A stretch of 64,000 nucleotides of DNA from Rhodoglobus vestalii (GTDB taxonomy: Bacteria; Actinomycetota; Actinomycetes; Actinomycetales; Microbacteriaceae): assembly GCF_006788895.1 (NCBI RefSeq), contig NZ_VFRA01000001.1, forward strand, positions 310,001-374,000. The letters are read 5' to 3'. Positions within the stretch are counted from its first letter, which is position 1. Every line of letters starts with the position of its first letter. The notes under the pieces were generated by a model that made no database searches, had not been told where the DNA came from, and saw nothing but the letters and a program-made list of their open reading frames with translations. Positions 35,257 to 44,294 of the stretch are shown here, piece by piece. Position numbers and translations under genes: made by a program.

Positions 35257-35964
35257 CTACAAATTCCGCTCCCGCGGTGGCGCGTCAAGCCGGCGGTGTC
35301 TCCGGTGGCTGGGTTTGGTTGCGACGACTTTGCTACGGTTTTTGGTGCCCCATTTCACCGCCGGATCCACCACCATGGCGCGACCGTGGTCGGAGTACTC
35401 TTCGCGGAAGAATCCGGCTCGCCGTTCGCCCATCTCCATCCAGGCCCTCGTGCGCCGCACTCTTTGGTGGGGGTCTTGACCCGAGAACGGCCGTGACCCG
35501 CCACCGATGTCACCCAATGAGTGCAGGACGTAATCGTCTTCAGGGTGGTGATCTTTCGCCAAAGTTGTCGCCGTTTTGGCGTTGGGACGCTTCAGCAGCG
35601 GGGCAAGGGCGTTGCGACTGCCGAGCTCGATATATGCCCAACCGGTGAGTAAACGCTGGGTGACGGATTGACGCACAGTCCTGAGCTTCGCAATGAGTCC
35701 GCCGGGGCCCGAATGAGAAACGGTGAGCCCGCGCTCGCACAGCGCTACGGCGATACCGCGAATGTCTTTGAGTTTCATGGTTCCCGATTGCACGAAAAAC
35801 GCAGGGGTGCTGGGATATACCTCAATCTCAAGGCTTTTGGCGGTGATCGTGCCGTTTATCTGATCGATGCTAGGCGAGGCTTCGCCAGCGAGCACAGCAG
35901 TTGGGTCGGCCGGCTTTGCGCGAGAGAACTCCAGATCCATATCGAGCCTGGTTGACGGGCTCAT
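35257..35964 (-). CDS. shortened FHA-type paralogue (copy 2 of duplicated cassette)
   Basis: A 235-residue protein closely related to the 15.8-16.8 kb FHA protein: STRLDMDLEFSRAKP, QINGTITAKSLEIEVYPSTP, TMKLKDIRGIAVALCERGLT, SVTQRLLTGWAYIELGSRNA. After LLKRPNAKTATTLA it jumps straight to DDYVLHSLGDIGGGSRP, so about 85 residues, including the Ser and His of the FHA phosphopeptide pocket, are missing in frame. The basic tail remains. Either a remodelled protein without phospho-binding, or a decaying copy. Its ATG is two bases after the stop of the small partner gene, as in copy 1. Confidence 0.65.
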   Translation of the reverse strand: MSPSTRLDMDLEFSRAKPADPTAVLAGEASPSIDQINGTITAKSLEIEVYPSTPAFFVQSGTMKLKDIRGIAVALCERGLTVSHSGPGGLIAKLRTVRQSVTQRLLTGWAYIELGSRNALAPLLKRPNAKTATTLAKDHHPEDDYVLHSLGDIGGGSRPFSGQDPHQRVRRTRAWMEMGERRAGFFREEYSDHGRAMVVDPAVKWGTKNRSKVVATKPSHRRHRRLDAPPRERNL

Positions 35965-35966
35965 GG

Positions 35967-36230
35967 CTACGGGGCGAGCGGTTCGCTGCCGAAGCCCTCG
36001 CTGGTGTTGATCTTCAGAGTTTCGTTGAGCTTCCAAGTGGCACGCGGGGCATCCGGACCAACATCTCGGGGCGCCTCTATTGTCAGGTCGACAAAGCTAT
36101 CGTCGGTGACAGCGCTCCTGCCAGTGAGATATGACCACATCCCTTTACCGAAATCGGTCGGGTCTTTGATGTTGTGAACGTCAGGGCCATCTGCGTGAAG
36201 ATCGGTGGAAGGGTTCTCGATATCAGACAT
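35967..36230 (-). CDS. 87-residue partner of the FHA-type protein (copy 2)
   Basis: Same length as its paralogue at 16829-17092 and clearly homologous: MSDIENPSTDLHADGPDVHN, IKDPTDFGKGMWSYLTGRSA, IEAPRDVGPDAPRATWKLNE. The ribosome site GGAAG sits at the same place before ATG 36230. The conserved part is the C-terminal two thirds; the first 18 residues vary more. About 40 bases upstream also match the other copy, so the duplication included the promoter-proximal region. Function unknown. Confidence 0.7.
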   Translation of the reverse strand: MSDIENPSTDLHADGPDVHNIKDPTDFGKGMWSYLTGRSAVTDDSFVDLTIEAPRDVGPDAPRATWKLNETLKINTSEGFGSEPLAP

Positions 36231-36463
36231 CAATTCTTCCATTTCACTCGCGTTCAGGAATCAGGCAGCCATCGTCTTTGTGCTTCGAATGTGCGGCGAG
36301 TATGCTCTCGCGCAGCAGTGCCATTAGTCGCCACCTAAACTGAGAACCTGTCTGCGCAGTGTTGAGAAATTCCGCCACACGCGACCAAAGATTGAGACCC
36401 GCATCAACGGGGCTGACGACCACGGCTGGCACGAAAAGCCACCAACACGAAAACGAGTACGTA

Positions 36464-37486
36464 ATGACCCGACTTCACCCCGTCATACGCAGTGTCGGTG
36501 ACGCCTCCCGCGGCGCCCTTATCGGTTTCGCCGAGATTGTTCCCGGAGTCAGTGGCGGCACGATCGCACTGCTCGTCGGCGTCTACGAGACGCTCATTGA
36601 CGGTGCCGGACACCTTGCGCGCGGAGTGGCCCGCACGATCGGCGACGGCATCCGTGGCCGCGGACTATCCCTCGCTTCCGCACACTTTCATTCGGTGCGA
36701 TGGAATGTCGTGTTGCCCATCGGTATCGGCATGCTTCTGGCAATCGTCGTGGGGGCAGCTCTGCTTGCACCGCTGCTTGAGGCATACCCGGCGGGCACAC
36801 GCGCAGTCTTCGCCGGTCTCATTGCCGCCTCGCTCATCGTGCCAGCGCGCATGGTGGGTGGCCGGTGGACGCCGCAAGAAATACTGATTGGCCTTCTTGC
36901 GGCCGCCCTCACTTTTGCTCTCACTGGCTTGCCGCGTGCCGGCGAGGCCGAGCCGACGCTGCTCATTGTGGCGGTCGCGGCGGCTTTCGCGATTTGCGCG
37001 CTCGTACTCCCGGGAGTTTCGGGGTCGTACGTCTTACTGATCGTCGGCATGTATGCGCCAACTCTCGCTGCTGTCAACGACCGCAACTTCGCCTACCTCG
37101 GCACGTTCATTCTCGGCGCCATCGTCGGCTTGGGGCTCTTCGTCTCGGCACTGCAATGGCTGCTGCATAACCGGCGCCGCATCACCCTCGTCATCATGAC
37201 GGGCCTCATGCTCGGCTCGCTTCGGGCGTTGTGGCCCTGGCAGACCGAGTCGGGCGCAATACTGCCGCCCGCTGACGACCTGGGGCCTGTACTGTTGCTC
37301 ATCCTCGCGGGCGCTAGCGTCGTGCTGGGCATTATGGCCGCAGAAGCTGCCCTGATGAAGCGATGGATGCTCTCCCCCGAGATCATCGCCGACCCTGAGC
37401 CGCACGTGCCTGAGCCCGAGACGTCTGCGTCTGCGTCTGATGGTTCTGCGCAGTCAGACGCCGGGTCGATCGATGCCCGGGAGTAG
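36464..37486 (+). CDS. DUF368 membrane protein
   Basis: A 340-residue protein with about nine membrane helices and the DUF368 start GALIGFAEIVPGVSGGTIAL followed by a second copy-like motif ALVLPGVSGSYVLLIVGMY. The two PGVSG motifs in an inverted arrangement are the family hallmark; members are linked to undecaprenyl or polyprenyl phosphate flipping. ATG at 36464 gives the family-like N terminus. The tail is acidic. Ends in a stem-loop at 37519-37536. Confidence 0.88.
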   Translation: MTRLHPVIRSVGDASRGALIGFAEIVPGVSGGTIALLVGVYETLIDGAGHLARGVARTIGDGIRGRGLSLASAHFHSVRWNVVLPIGIGMLLAIVVGAALLAPLLEAYPAGTRAVFAGLIAASLIVPARMVGGRWTPQEILIGLLAAALTFALTGLPRAGEAEPTLLIVAVAAAFAICALVLPGVSGSYVLLIVGMYAPTLAAVNDRNFAYLGTFILGAIVGLGLFVSALQWLLHNRRRITLVIMTGLMLGSLRALWPWQTESGAILPPADDLGPVLLLILAGASVVLGIMAAEAALMKRWMLSPEIIADPEPHVPEPETSASASDGSAQSDAGSIDARE

Positions 37487-37518
37487 ATACTGACGCTTAC
37501 CGAGCGTCTTCCGGGCTT

Positions 37519-37536
37519 GCTCCGCATTTGCGGAGC
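37519..37536 (+). terminator. short stem-loop terminator after the DUF368 gene
   Basis: GCTCCGC-ATTT-GCGGAGC is a perfect 7-base stem with a four-base loop, 33 bases after the stop. It separates the DUF368 gene from the olefin genes. No T-run. Confidence 0.6.
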
Positions 37537-37643
37537 GTCTCGCATCGCGGTGGCTGCCGGCCTGCGTCGCCGGGGCTGCGCCGACTGGCGTAAACTAAGC
37601 CTCTTGATTAACGAGCCTGCCTGGCTCTCTCGACGGAGGTTCC

Positions 37644-38666
37644 GTGGCCGGAAATGCCAACACCCGCTTCGACAACGTCTCACTGTTGTCGGTCGCGAGT
37701 ACATTACCCAGCCGGGTGACGACGTCCGCCGACATCGAAACGCGACTCGCGGCGGCGTTTTCGCGTCTTGATCTGCCCAGCGGGCTCCTGCAGCGGGTGG
37801 CTGGTGTGCTCGAACGCCGCAATTGGGGGCCCGGGGAATCATCCGACGATGCCACAGTGTCGGCAGGGCGACGCGCCCTGGCAGAGGCGGGCGTCGATCC
37901 GTCCGAGGTGGGGCTTCTCATTAACACCTCCGTCAGCCGAAAGCACTTGGAGCCGTCCGTAGCTGTGCGCCTGCATCACGGGCTCGACCTGCCCAGTTCT
38001 GCCGTCAACTTCGATGTCGCGAATGCGTGTCTCGGCTTCGTGAGTGGGATGAACCTCGCGGCGAGCATGATCGAATCGGGCCAAATCAGGTACGCCATCG
38101 TCGTCAATGGTGAGGATGCTGACGAGCTCCAGGTCAACACCATCGACCGATTGCTGAAGCAGGACTCCGATCGTGACGGGTTCATGAGTGAATTCGCGTC
38201 GCTCACACTCGGCTCTGGCTCGGCTGCTGCGGTCCTTGGCCGCACCGACGAACACCCCTCCGGGCATCCGATCCTTGGCGGGGTCACGCGGGCTGCGACA
38301 CAGTTCCATGACCTCTGCGTCGGCAGCGTCGACGGCATGTTCACCGATGCGAAAGCACTCCTAAAAGGGGGCCTCGATCTGGTCGTCTCGGCGTGGAAAG
38401 AGGCATCCGTGGAATGGGATTGGTCATCGATGGATATGTATGTCACCCACCAGGTCTCGTCCGTGCACACGAATGCCATCATCAAGGCGGCGAAACTAGA
38501 CCGCCATCGCGTCCCGACGACCTACCCCCGATTCGGCAATGTCGGACCCGCCTCCATTCCCATCACCCTTGTCGAAGCACAGGAGACCCTCAACAAGGGT
38601 GACCGTGTTCTCCTCATGGGCGTGGGCTCCGGTCTCAACACCGCAATGATGGAACTCGCGTGGTGA
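37644..38666 (+). CDS. oleA: OleA, head-to-head condensing thiolase for olefin synthesis
   Basis: A 340-residue thiolase-fold enzyme like 3-oxoacyl-ACP synthase III. The catalytic Cys129 lies in NFDVANACLGFVSGM, followed by His in MYVTHQVSSVHTNAII and Asn in YPRFGNVGPASIPITL. OleA joins two fatty acyl-CoA chains to a beta-keto acid. The GTG start has GGAGG upstream. The downstream oleBC and oleD genes make the OleA call much stronger than FabH: this gene stands outside any fatty acid gene cluster. Confidence 0.92.
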   Translation: MAGNANTRFDNVSLLSVASTLPSRVTTSADIETRLAAAFSRLDLPSGLLQRVAGVLERRNWGPGESSDDATVSAGRRALAEAGVDPSEVGLLINTSVSRKHLEPSVAVRLHHGLDLPSSAVNFDVANACLGFVSGMNLAASMIESGQIRYAIVVNGEDADELQVNTIDRLLKQDSDRDGFMSEFASLTLGSGSAAAVLGRTDEHPSGHPILGGVTRAATQFHDLCVGSVDGMFTDAKALLKGGLDLVVSAWKEASVEWDWSSMDMYVTHQVSSVHTNAIIKAAKLDRHRVPTTYPRFGNVGPASIPITLVEAQETLNKGDRVLLMGVGSGLNTAMMELAW

Positions 38667-38690
38667 CCACATGCTGAGGGTGGTCGTGTC

Positions 38691-41375
38691 GTGACTGGAC
38701 GGGCCTCTCGTCCCCCGCTCGACCTGCCCGGACTCGATCAGCGCTTCAGTCGCATCACCGCTGTGCCCGGTGGCGGTGCGGATGAGGGGCTACGCCGCGA
38801 ATGGCACTATCTCGACACTGGCGACGAACTGGGTCGCCTCGGCGTACCCATTCTGGGCACGATCCTTGCCGTCCACGGCAACCCGACCTGGTCATACCTC
38901 TGGCGCGACCTGATCACGCAATCGGTGCAGGCCGCGGAGTCCGGGTCGCCGGCCTGGCGTATCGTCGCCGTGGACCAGCTCGATATGGGCTACTCGGAGC
39001 GCTCCGGCATCCATCGTCCACTCGTGCAGCGGGTCGCGGATCTCGCGGCATTCACCGACGCACTCCCCCTTACTGGTCCCGTTATCTCGCTCGGTCACGA
39101 CTGGGGCGGCGTCGTGTCACTCGGCTGGGCCGTTGACCACCCGTCGCAGCTTGCCGGGGTCATGCTGCTGAACACGGCCGTGCATCATCCGGAGGGTGTG
39201 CCGATCCCCGCGGCGCTGCGGCTTGCCGGCGCTAGGGGGATGCTCGCAGCATCCACCATTCATACCACCGCGTTCGTGGATACGACGCTTGCACTCGCCT
39301 CGCCCGCGCTCAACGCGGCAGTTAAGGATGCGTACCGTGCGCCGTACCGCTCGGGGGCCCGTCGCCAGGGGATTGGCGGCTTTGTCGCCGATATTCCGGT
39401 CGACTCGCACCACGAGAGCTTTAGCGAACTCGAGCGGATCGCCGCGGGTGTCGCGGAGCTCGACCTTCCGGCTCTCATGCTGTGGGGTCCGCGCGATCCG
39501 ATCTTCGGCGACCGTTACCTCGACGACCTCATCGACCGACTACCCCAAGCCGATGTGCACCGGTTCGAGGGTGCGGGCCACCTCGTCGCCGAGGACGGCC
39601 CCTATGCCAACGCGGTGCTGGCGTGGCTCAGTGACAACGCCGATCGCCTGGCGAAATCTGCCTCGACCCCGCCACGCAAATCGATCTCGCAGGCGTCCTC
39701 AGAGCCGGAATATCCGCACTTCCGGCCGCTCTGGCACAGGCTCGACGAACGCCGCGACGACACCGCGACTGCCGTCATCGATATGTCAACGCGGGGACGA
39801 GGCGGCCCTCTACAGGTCAGCTGGCGGCAACTCAGTGACCGGGTGCGCCAGATTGCCTCCGGCCTCTCCGCCATCGGCGTGCACAAAGGTCAGCGGGTCT
39901 CCTTGCTCATCCCGCCGGGTCCAACCCTGACGGCCGTGGTCTACGCCTGCCTGCGAATCGGCGCTGTCGTGGTCGTCGCGGATGCAGGTTTGGGAGTCAA
40001 GGGACTCACCCGTGCGGTGCGCGGGTCGTGGCCCGACTTCGTCATCGGCGAGGTGCCCGGCCTCATCGCCGCGCGGGCGCTGGGCTGGCCGGGGGTGCGC
40101 ATCTCCACCGCGCGACTGCCGAGGGTCTCGGCCGCGGCACTCCGCGTCTCCTACAGTCTCAAAGACGTCATCGCGATCGGCGCTGGCACATCCGTCCCGA
40201 CGCCACCACGGTCCGAGGATGAGGCTGCGATCCTCTTCACCTCGGGGTCGACAGGACCTGCCAAGGGTGTCGTGTACCGCCACAGTCAACTCTCCGCCCT
40301 CCGCGACGTGCTCGCGAGTCACTTCGAAGTGACCGCCGACACCGGGCTCGTGACGGGGTTCGCGCCGTTTGCCCTGTTGGGTCCGGCGCTCGGCACGCGG
40401 TCGGTAACGCCCGATATGGATGTCTCTTCTCCGCGCACCCTCACCGCGAAAGCTGTCGCCGCCGCAGTGCGGGAATCCGGGGCCAGCATGGTGTTCCTCT
40501 CCCCCGCGGCAATTCTCAACGTCGTAGCGACAGCTGGTGATCTCACACAACGGGACCACGGCGAACTTGAGCGCGTGCGCACCTTCCTTTCCACCGGGGC
40601 GCCAATCGGCGCGGGACTGCTCGCCTCGGCGGGTGCACTCATGCCGAACGCGACCCCGCACTCGCCCTACGGCATGACGGAATGCCTCCTAGTGACTGAC
40701 ATCACGCTCGACGGGATCCGCTCCGCCGCCGGTGAAACCAACGCTGGCGTGTGCGTGGGTGCGCCGATCGGCGCGAACCGAGTGCACATCAGCGCACTCG
40801 ATGTGGAGGGGGCAGCGGCGGGTGCACCGAGTTCTCAGCCCGGCGTTCTCGGGGAGATCGTGGTCTCGGCGCCGCATCTGAAGGATCACTATGACCGGCT
40901 GTGGCTGACAGATCGCGCCGCTACTCGTGAGACCGAATCCGACATGGATGCTCCGCTAGCGCGCTGGCATCGCACCGGCGACGTCGGCCACCTCGACCAC
41001 CTCGGCCGCTTATGGGTCGAAGGCCGGCTGCCACACGTCATTGTGACAGCAACGGGTCCGATCGCGCCTGTCGGTGCGGAGCAGGACGTGGAGGGTGTCT
41101 CGGCCGTGCGCCGTGCCGCCGTCGTCGGCGTCGGCCCGCACCGGCTGCGACAGGCCGTCGCGGTCGTCGAAACGGTCCCGCCGACCAGCCGACCCGGGCT
41201 TGCGAGTCCGGAGCTGACGACGGCCGTGCGCGCGAGCACGGCGCTCCCGCTCGTCGCGGTGCTCGCCGTGCCCCAGCTTCCGACCGATATCCGCCACAAC
41301 TCCAAGATCGACCGATCACGGTTATCCGAATGGGCCGAGCGTCTCCTCGCCGGTGGGAAGCCGACCGCACCGTGA
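38691..41375 (+). CDS. oleBC: OleBC fusion: hydrolase plus beta-lactone synthetase
   Basis: An 894-residue two-domain protein. Residues about 40-310 are an alpha/beta hydrolase of haloalkane dehalogenase type (HGNPTWSYLW, nucleophile Asp137 in GHDWGG, LPALMLWGPRDPI) as in OleB, the beta-lactone decarboxylase. Residues about 345-885 are an ATP-dependent AMP-binding enzyme (ILFTSGSTGPAKGVVYRH, SPYGMTE, WHRTGDVGHLD, HNSKIDR) as in OleC, which closes the beta-lactone. The OleB-OleC fusion is known from Micrococcus-type actinobacteria. GTG start 24 bases after oleA; stop overlaps oleD. Confidence 0.92.
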   Translation: MTGRASRPPLDLPGLDQRFSRITAVPGGGADEGLRREWHYLDTGDELGRLGVPILGTILAVHGNPTWSYLWRDLITQSVQAAESGSPAWRIVAVDQLDMGYSERSGIHRPLVQRVADLAAFTDALPLTGPVISLGHDWGGVVSLGWAVDHPSQLAGVMLLNTAVHHPEGVPIPAALRLAGARGMLAASTIHTTAFVDTTLALASPALNAAVKDAYRAPYRSGARRQGIGGFVADIPVDSHHESFSELERIAAGVAELDLPALMLWGPRDPIFGDRYLDDLIDRLPQADVHRFEGAGHLVAEDGPYANAVLAWLSDNADRLAKSASTPPRKSISQASSEPEYPHFRPLWHRLDERRDDTATAVIDMSTRGRGGPLQVSWRQLSDRVRQIASGLSAIGVHKGQRVSLLIPPGPTLTAVVYACLRIGAVVVVADAGLGVKGLTRAVRGSWPDFVIGEVPGLIAARALGWPGVRISTARLPRVSAAALRVSYSLKDVIAIGAGTSVPTPPRSEDEAAILFTSGSTGPAKGVVYRHSQLSALRDVLASHFEVTADTGLVTGFAPFALLGPALGTRSVTPDMDVSSPRTLTAKAVAAAVRESGASMVFLSPAAILNVVATAGDLTQRDHGELERVRTFLSTGAPIGAGLLASAGALMPNATPHSPYGMTECLLVTDITLDGIRSAAGETNAGVCVGAPIGANRVHISALDVEGAAAGAPSSQPGVLGEIVVSAPHLKDHYDRLWLTDRAATRETESDMDAPLARWHRTGDVGHLDHLGRLWVEGRLPHVIVTATGPIAPVGAEQDVEGVSAVRRAAVVGVGPHRLRQAVAVVETVPPTSRPGLASPELTTAVRASTALPLVAVLAVPQLPTDIRHNSKIDRSRLSEWAERLLAGGKPTAP

Positions 41376-42370
41376 TCGTACTCGTCACCGGAGCTTCCGG
41401 GTTCCTCGGTGGTGCCGTCGCCGCCGAGCTGATCGCCGCCGGGCATGAGGTGCGCACTCTGCAACGACGACCGTCCGGGGTGGATGGCGCCACCGACATC
41501 CTCGGCTCAATCACCGATCCGGATCACGTCGCGCGCGCGATCGATGGCGCGGAGGGCGTCATCCACCTCGCGGCGAAGGTGTCGCTCGCCGGCGACGCGC
41601 GCGAGTTCCACTCTGTCAACGTCGAAGGGACGCGGTCAGTGCTCGGGGCAGCCGAAGCCGCGGGGGTATCCCGCCTGGTGTACGTGTCGTCACCGTCGGT
41701 CGCGCACGCAGGCTCCGCGCTGGCAGGTGTCGGCGCCGAACCTGCGTCGCCCGAGCGTGCACGCGGCGAATACGCGCGTACCAAGGCGAAGGCAGAGTTG
41801 CTTGCGCTCGCCCGCGATTCTGCCGCGATGCACGTCATCGCCATCCGTCCACACATCGTCTGGGGTCCGGGTGACACCCAGCTCATCGGCCGAATCGTCG
41901 ACCGAGCTCGCCGTGGACGTCTGCCCCTGCTCAATGGTGGCACCGCTCTCATCGATACGACCTACATCGACAACGCAGCATCCGGAATCGTCGCAGCGCT
42001 GCACCGCGCCGACGTCGCGCACGGCAAAGCCTACGTTCTGACAAATGGTGAGCCGCGCCCGGTCGGCGACATACTGGCGGCCATCTGCCTCGCGGCTGGC
42101 GTGCGGCCTCCGCGATGGAGCATCCCTGCCGGACTCGGGCGCACCGTGGGCACCGTAGTCGAACGGGTATGGGCCGTGCGTCCTGGGGCCGACGAGCCGC
42201 CCATGACACGCTTTCTTGCCGAGCAGCTCTCCACGGCGCACTGGTTCGATCAACGTGACATACGCTTAGCGTTGGATTGGTCGCCCGCGGTGAGCATTGA
42301 CGAGGGGCTACGCCGACTCGGCGCAAGCTACTGGCACAACCATGACACGAATCTGTTGCGCGAACAGTGA
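41372..42370 (+). CDS. oleD: OleD, NADPH-dependent beta-keto acid reductase
   Basis: A 332-residue extended short-chain dehydrogenase. IVLVTGASGFLGGAVAAEL is the TGxxGFxG cofactor motif, VYVSSPSVAHAG and EYARTKAKAE give the Ser and YxxxK catalytic residues, and IRPHIVWGPGD is typical of the 3-beta-HSD-like clade that includes OleD. It reduces the beta-keto acid made by OleA to the beta-hydroxy acid used by OleC. GTG overlaps the oleBC stop as GTGA, so the pathway is one operon. Confidence 0.92.
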   Translation: MIVLVTGASGFLGGAVAAELIAAGHEVRTLQRRPSGVDGATDILGSITDPDHVARAIDGAEGVIHLAAKVSLAGDAREFHSVNVEGTRSVLGAAEAAGVSRLVYVSSPSVAHAGSALAGVGAEPASPERARGEYARTKAKAELLALARDSAAMHVIAIRPHIVWGPGDTQLIGRIVDRARRGRLPLLNGGTALIDTTYIDNAASGIVAALHRADVAHGKAYVLTNGEPRPVGDILAAICLAAGVRPPRWSIPAGLGRTVGTVVERVWAVRPGADEPPMTRFLAEQLSTAHWFDQRDIRLALDWSPAVSIDEGLRRLGASYWHNHDTNLLREQ

Positions 42371-42481
42371 CACTCGCCTGGCCCGTACGCCGGCTGCCGA
42401 GGCGGGCATGCTCGGGGTGTTGAGGCGGTAGGCGTTGGAGGTCGACACGCTGGCGAGCTGTGCAACGACCCTCACACTCAT
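42371..42481 (-). pseudogene. possible LacI-family N-terminal relic
   Basis: From ATG 42481 the minus strand reads MSVRVVAQLASVSTSNAYRL, then NTP. This is close to the LacI consensus VAxLAGVSTSTVSRVLNTP with one residue lost in the recognition region, and soon loses resemblance. It looks like the start of a regulator gene that has been cut. Resemblance is limited to about 23 residues, so this is tentative. Confidence 0.3.
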
Positions 42482-42695
42482 CGCGGTGCCGACTCACGAG
42501 CGCAGCTTCGAGATATCGCGACGCACTCGCGAGTCAGTCAGTGACGTTCACTGGGTGTCTTGCCCTGCCGGGCACGACTTGGGTAAACAAACCGATTGAA
42601 ACCGTGACCGCCCAACTGAAGAAGCCACAACCGACGTCGTCCTAGCTGAGTAAATTCCCGCTAGGCTCAAGCACTTTGGTATTCCGTCGCCCGGC
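42371..42695. other. spacer with a possible LacI relic
   Basis: About 325 bases between convergent oleD and the alcohol dehydrogenase gene. Apart from the helix-turn-helix relic described separately there is no gene that I can support, and no clear terminator. Confidence 0.4.
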
Positions 42696-43751
42696 TCAGG
42701 CGTTAATGATGACCTTGAGCGCCTTCGTCTCCGCAGCCCGCTCGAACACGTCGTAGGCCTCGAGGATGTCCTCGAGCGCGAAGGTGTGGCTGATGAAGTT
42801 CTCGGCCACGATTTTCTTCTGCGCAACGAGCTTGAGCAGGATTCCGAGGGTGTTTGTGTTGACCAGGCCCATGCTGATGTTGATGTTCGAGATCCAGAGG
42901 TCCTGCAGCGGGAGATCGACGCTCTTGCCGTGCACCCCCATATTGGCGACATGCCCGGCGGGTCGAACGATGTCGAGGCACATCGTGAAGGTCTGCGGTA
43001 TTCCGACTGCCTCAATTGCGACGTCGACTCCGAGCCCGTCCGTGAGTGCGATCACCTGCTCCTTCCAGTCCGCGTCGCTGGAAACGATGGTGTCGGTGGC
43101 GCCGAATTTTCTGGCCTGCTCGACGCGGTTGGCGTCGAGGTCGATGGCGATAACGCGGGAGGGGCCGTAAAGGCCTGCGGTTGCGATGGCTGCGAGGCCG
43201 ACGGGGCCGACCCCGACAACGGCGACGACGTCGCCGGCCTTGACGTGGCCGTACTGGATGCCGATCTCGTGGCCCGTCGGAAGGATGTCCGAGAGCACGG
43301 TTCCCTGCTGCGGGGTCACCCCGGGCGGCAGCAGATACAGCGAGGTTTCGGCGAACGGCACCCGCACGAACTCTGCCTGGGTTCCGTCGATGAGGTGTCC
43401 GAAGATCCAGCCGATGCCGGATGCGCCCTCGTCGGCGAGGCAGTGCGAGTAGACCCCCTTCTTGCAGAAGTCGCAATGCCCGCAGGCCGAGACACAGGAG
43501 ATGATCACCTGGTCGCCCACTTTGAGGCTCGAGACGGCACTGCCGACCTCGGTGATGGTGCCGACTCCCTCGTGTCCGAGGATGCGCCCCACCTCGACGG
43601 CCGGAACATCCCCCTTGAGAATGTGCAGATCGGTGCCACAAATGGTGGTTGTATCGATCTTCACGATGACGTCGGTCGCAGTGATAATAGTGGGCTCTGG
43701 AACCTCTTTCCATTCCTTGAGCCCAGGGCCCTGATAGACGAGTGCCTTCAT
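42696..43751 (-). CDS. zinc-dependent alcohol dehydrogenase
   Basis: A 351-residue medium-chain dehydrogenase. The catalytic zinc ligands are in TTICGTDLHILKGD (Cys) and ILGHEGVG (His, Glu), the structural zinc in CGHCDFCKKGVYSHC, and the Rossmann motif is VVGVGPVGLAAI, followed by VIAIDLDANRVEQA. The pattern (NINISMGLVNTNTLGILLKL near the end) is that of broad alcohol or 2,3-butanediol-type dehydrogenases. ATG at 43751 has GAGAGGAAG upstream; the longer open frame has no family support. Stands alone. Confidence 0.9.
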   Translation of the reverse strand: MKALVYQGPGLKEWKEVPEPTIITATDVIVKIDTTTICGTDLHILKGDVPAVEVGRILGHEGVGTITEVGSAVSSLKVGDQVIISCVSACGHCDFCKKGVYSHCLADEGASGIGWIFGHLIDGTQAEFVRVPFAETSLYLLPPGVTPQQGTVLSDILPTGHEIGIQYGHVKAGDVVAVVGVGPVGLAAIATAGLYGPSRVIAIDLDANRVEQARKFGATDTIVSSDADWKEQVIALTDGLGVDVAIEAVGIPQTFTMCLDIVRPAGHVANMGVHGKSVDLPLQDLWISNINISMGLVNTNTLGILLKLVAQKKIVAENFISHTFALEDILEAYDVFERAAETKALKVIINA

Positions 43752-43898
43752 GATCTTCCTCTCCTGAGTGTGACGCATCCTCGAAATTTCGAAGATACCC
43801 TTCTTCCATGGTACCGCGGACCCGTTCTTGGCTACTGGCTGAGTTGTGGTCGCGAGAGGTCCGTGGTCGCTCAAGCTCTTGACACTGGCCCGCTGCGG

Positions 43899-44294
43899 GG
43901 AGCCGCTAAACGCCAGGATGTCCCGTGGTGGCAGGTGCTCGGATGGCATGACGATGGGGTGACTCCGCTCCCGGCTTGGTTTCCTGACGAGATGGACCTT
44001 GCCGGTCAGGAGAATCTCGGCGATGACCATGTTGCGCGCTACGACGCCACAATAGATGCGCATGCGGCGGCCGAGGTCGAGGTGCTCATCGCTTACGGCT
44101 CGATAAGCATTTCGGTCGTCGCAGAGTTCGGTGCGGGTACGGGTGCGGATACGAGCCAGTTCACGCTTGAAGCTGCGCATGTCTGCACTCGAGTGATCGC
44201 GGTGGACGTGTCGCCGCCGATACTGCGGCACCTCCAGCGGAAGGTGACCGACCGTGGGCTCGTGAAATGGAGGATGGATGTCGCAGCCGTCTAA
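43899..44294 (+). pseudogene. N-terminal stub of a SAM-dependent methyltransferase
   Basis: The plus frame reads DVPWWQVLGWHDDGVTPLPA, then WFPDEMDLAGQENLGDDHVA and the SAM motif VVAEFGAGTGADTSQFTLEA followed by RVIAVDVSPPILRHL, which is the front half of a class I methyltransferase. It stops at 44294 before the rest of the fold. The frame continues leftward only as antisense of the dehydrogenase. The gene has lost its 3' half and probably its start. Confidence 0.55.

Noticed and set aside
42786..44294. A 502-codon plus-strand reading covering the alcohol dehydrogenase
   Set aside because: Its first 320 codons are antisense of a clearly real dehydrogenase; only the last part (from about 43899) carries family-like sequence, which is reported as a methyltransferase relic.
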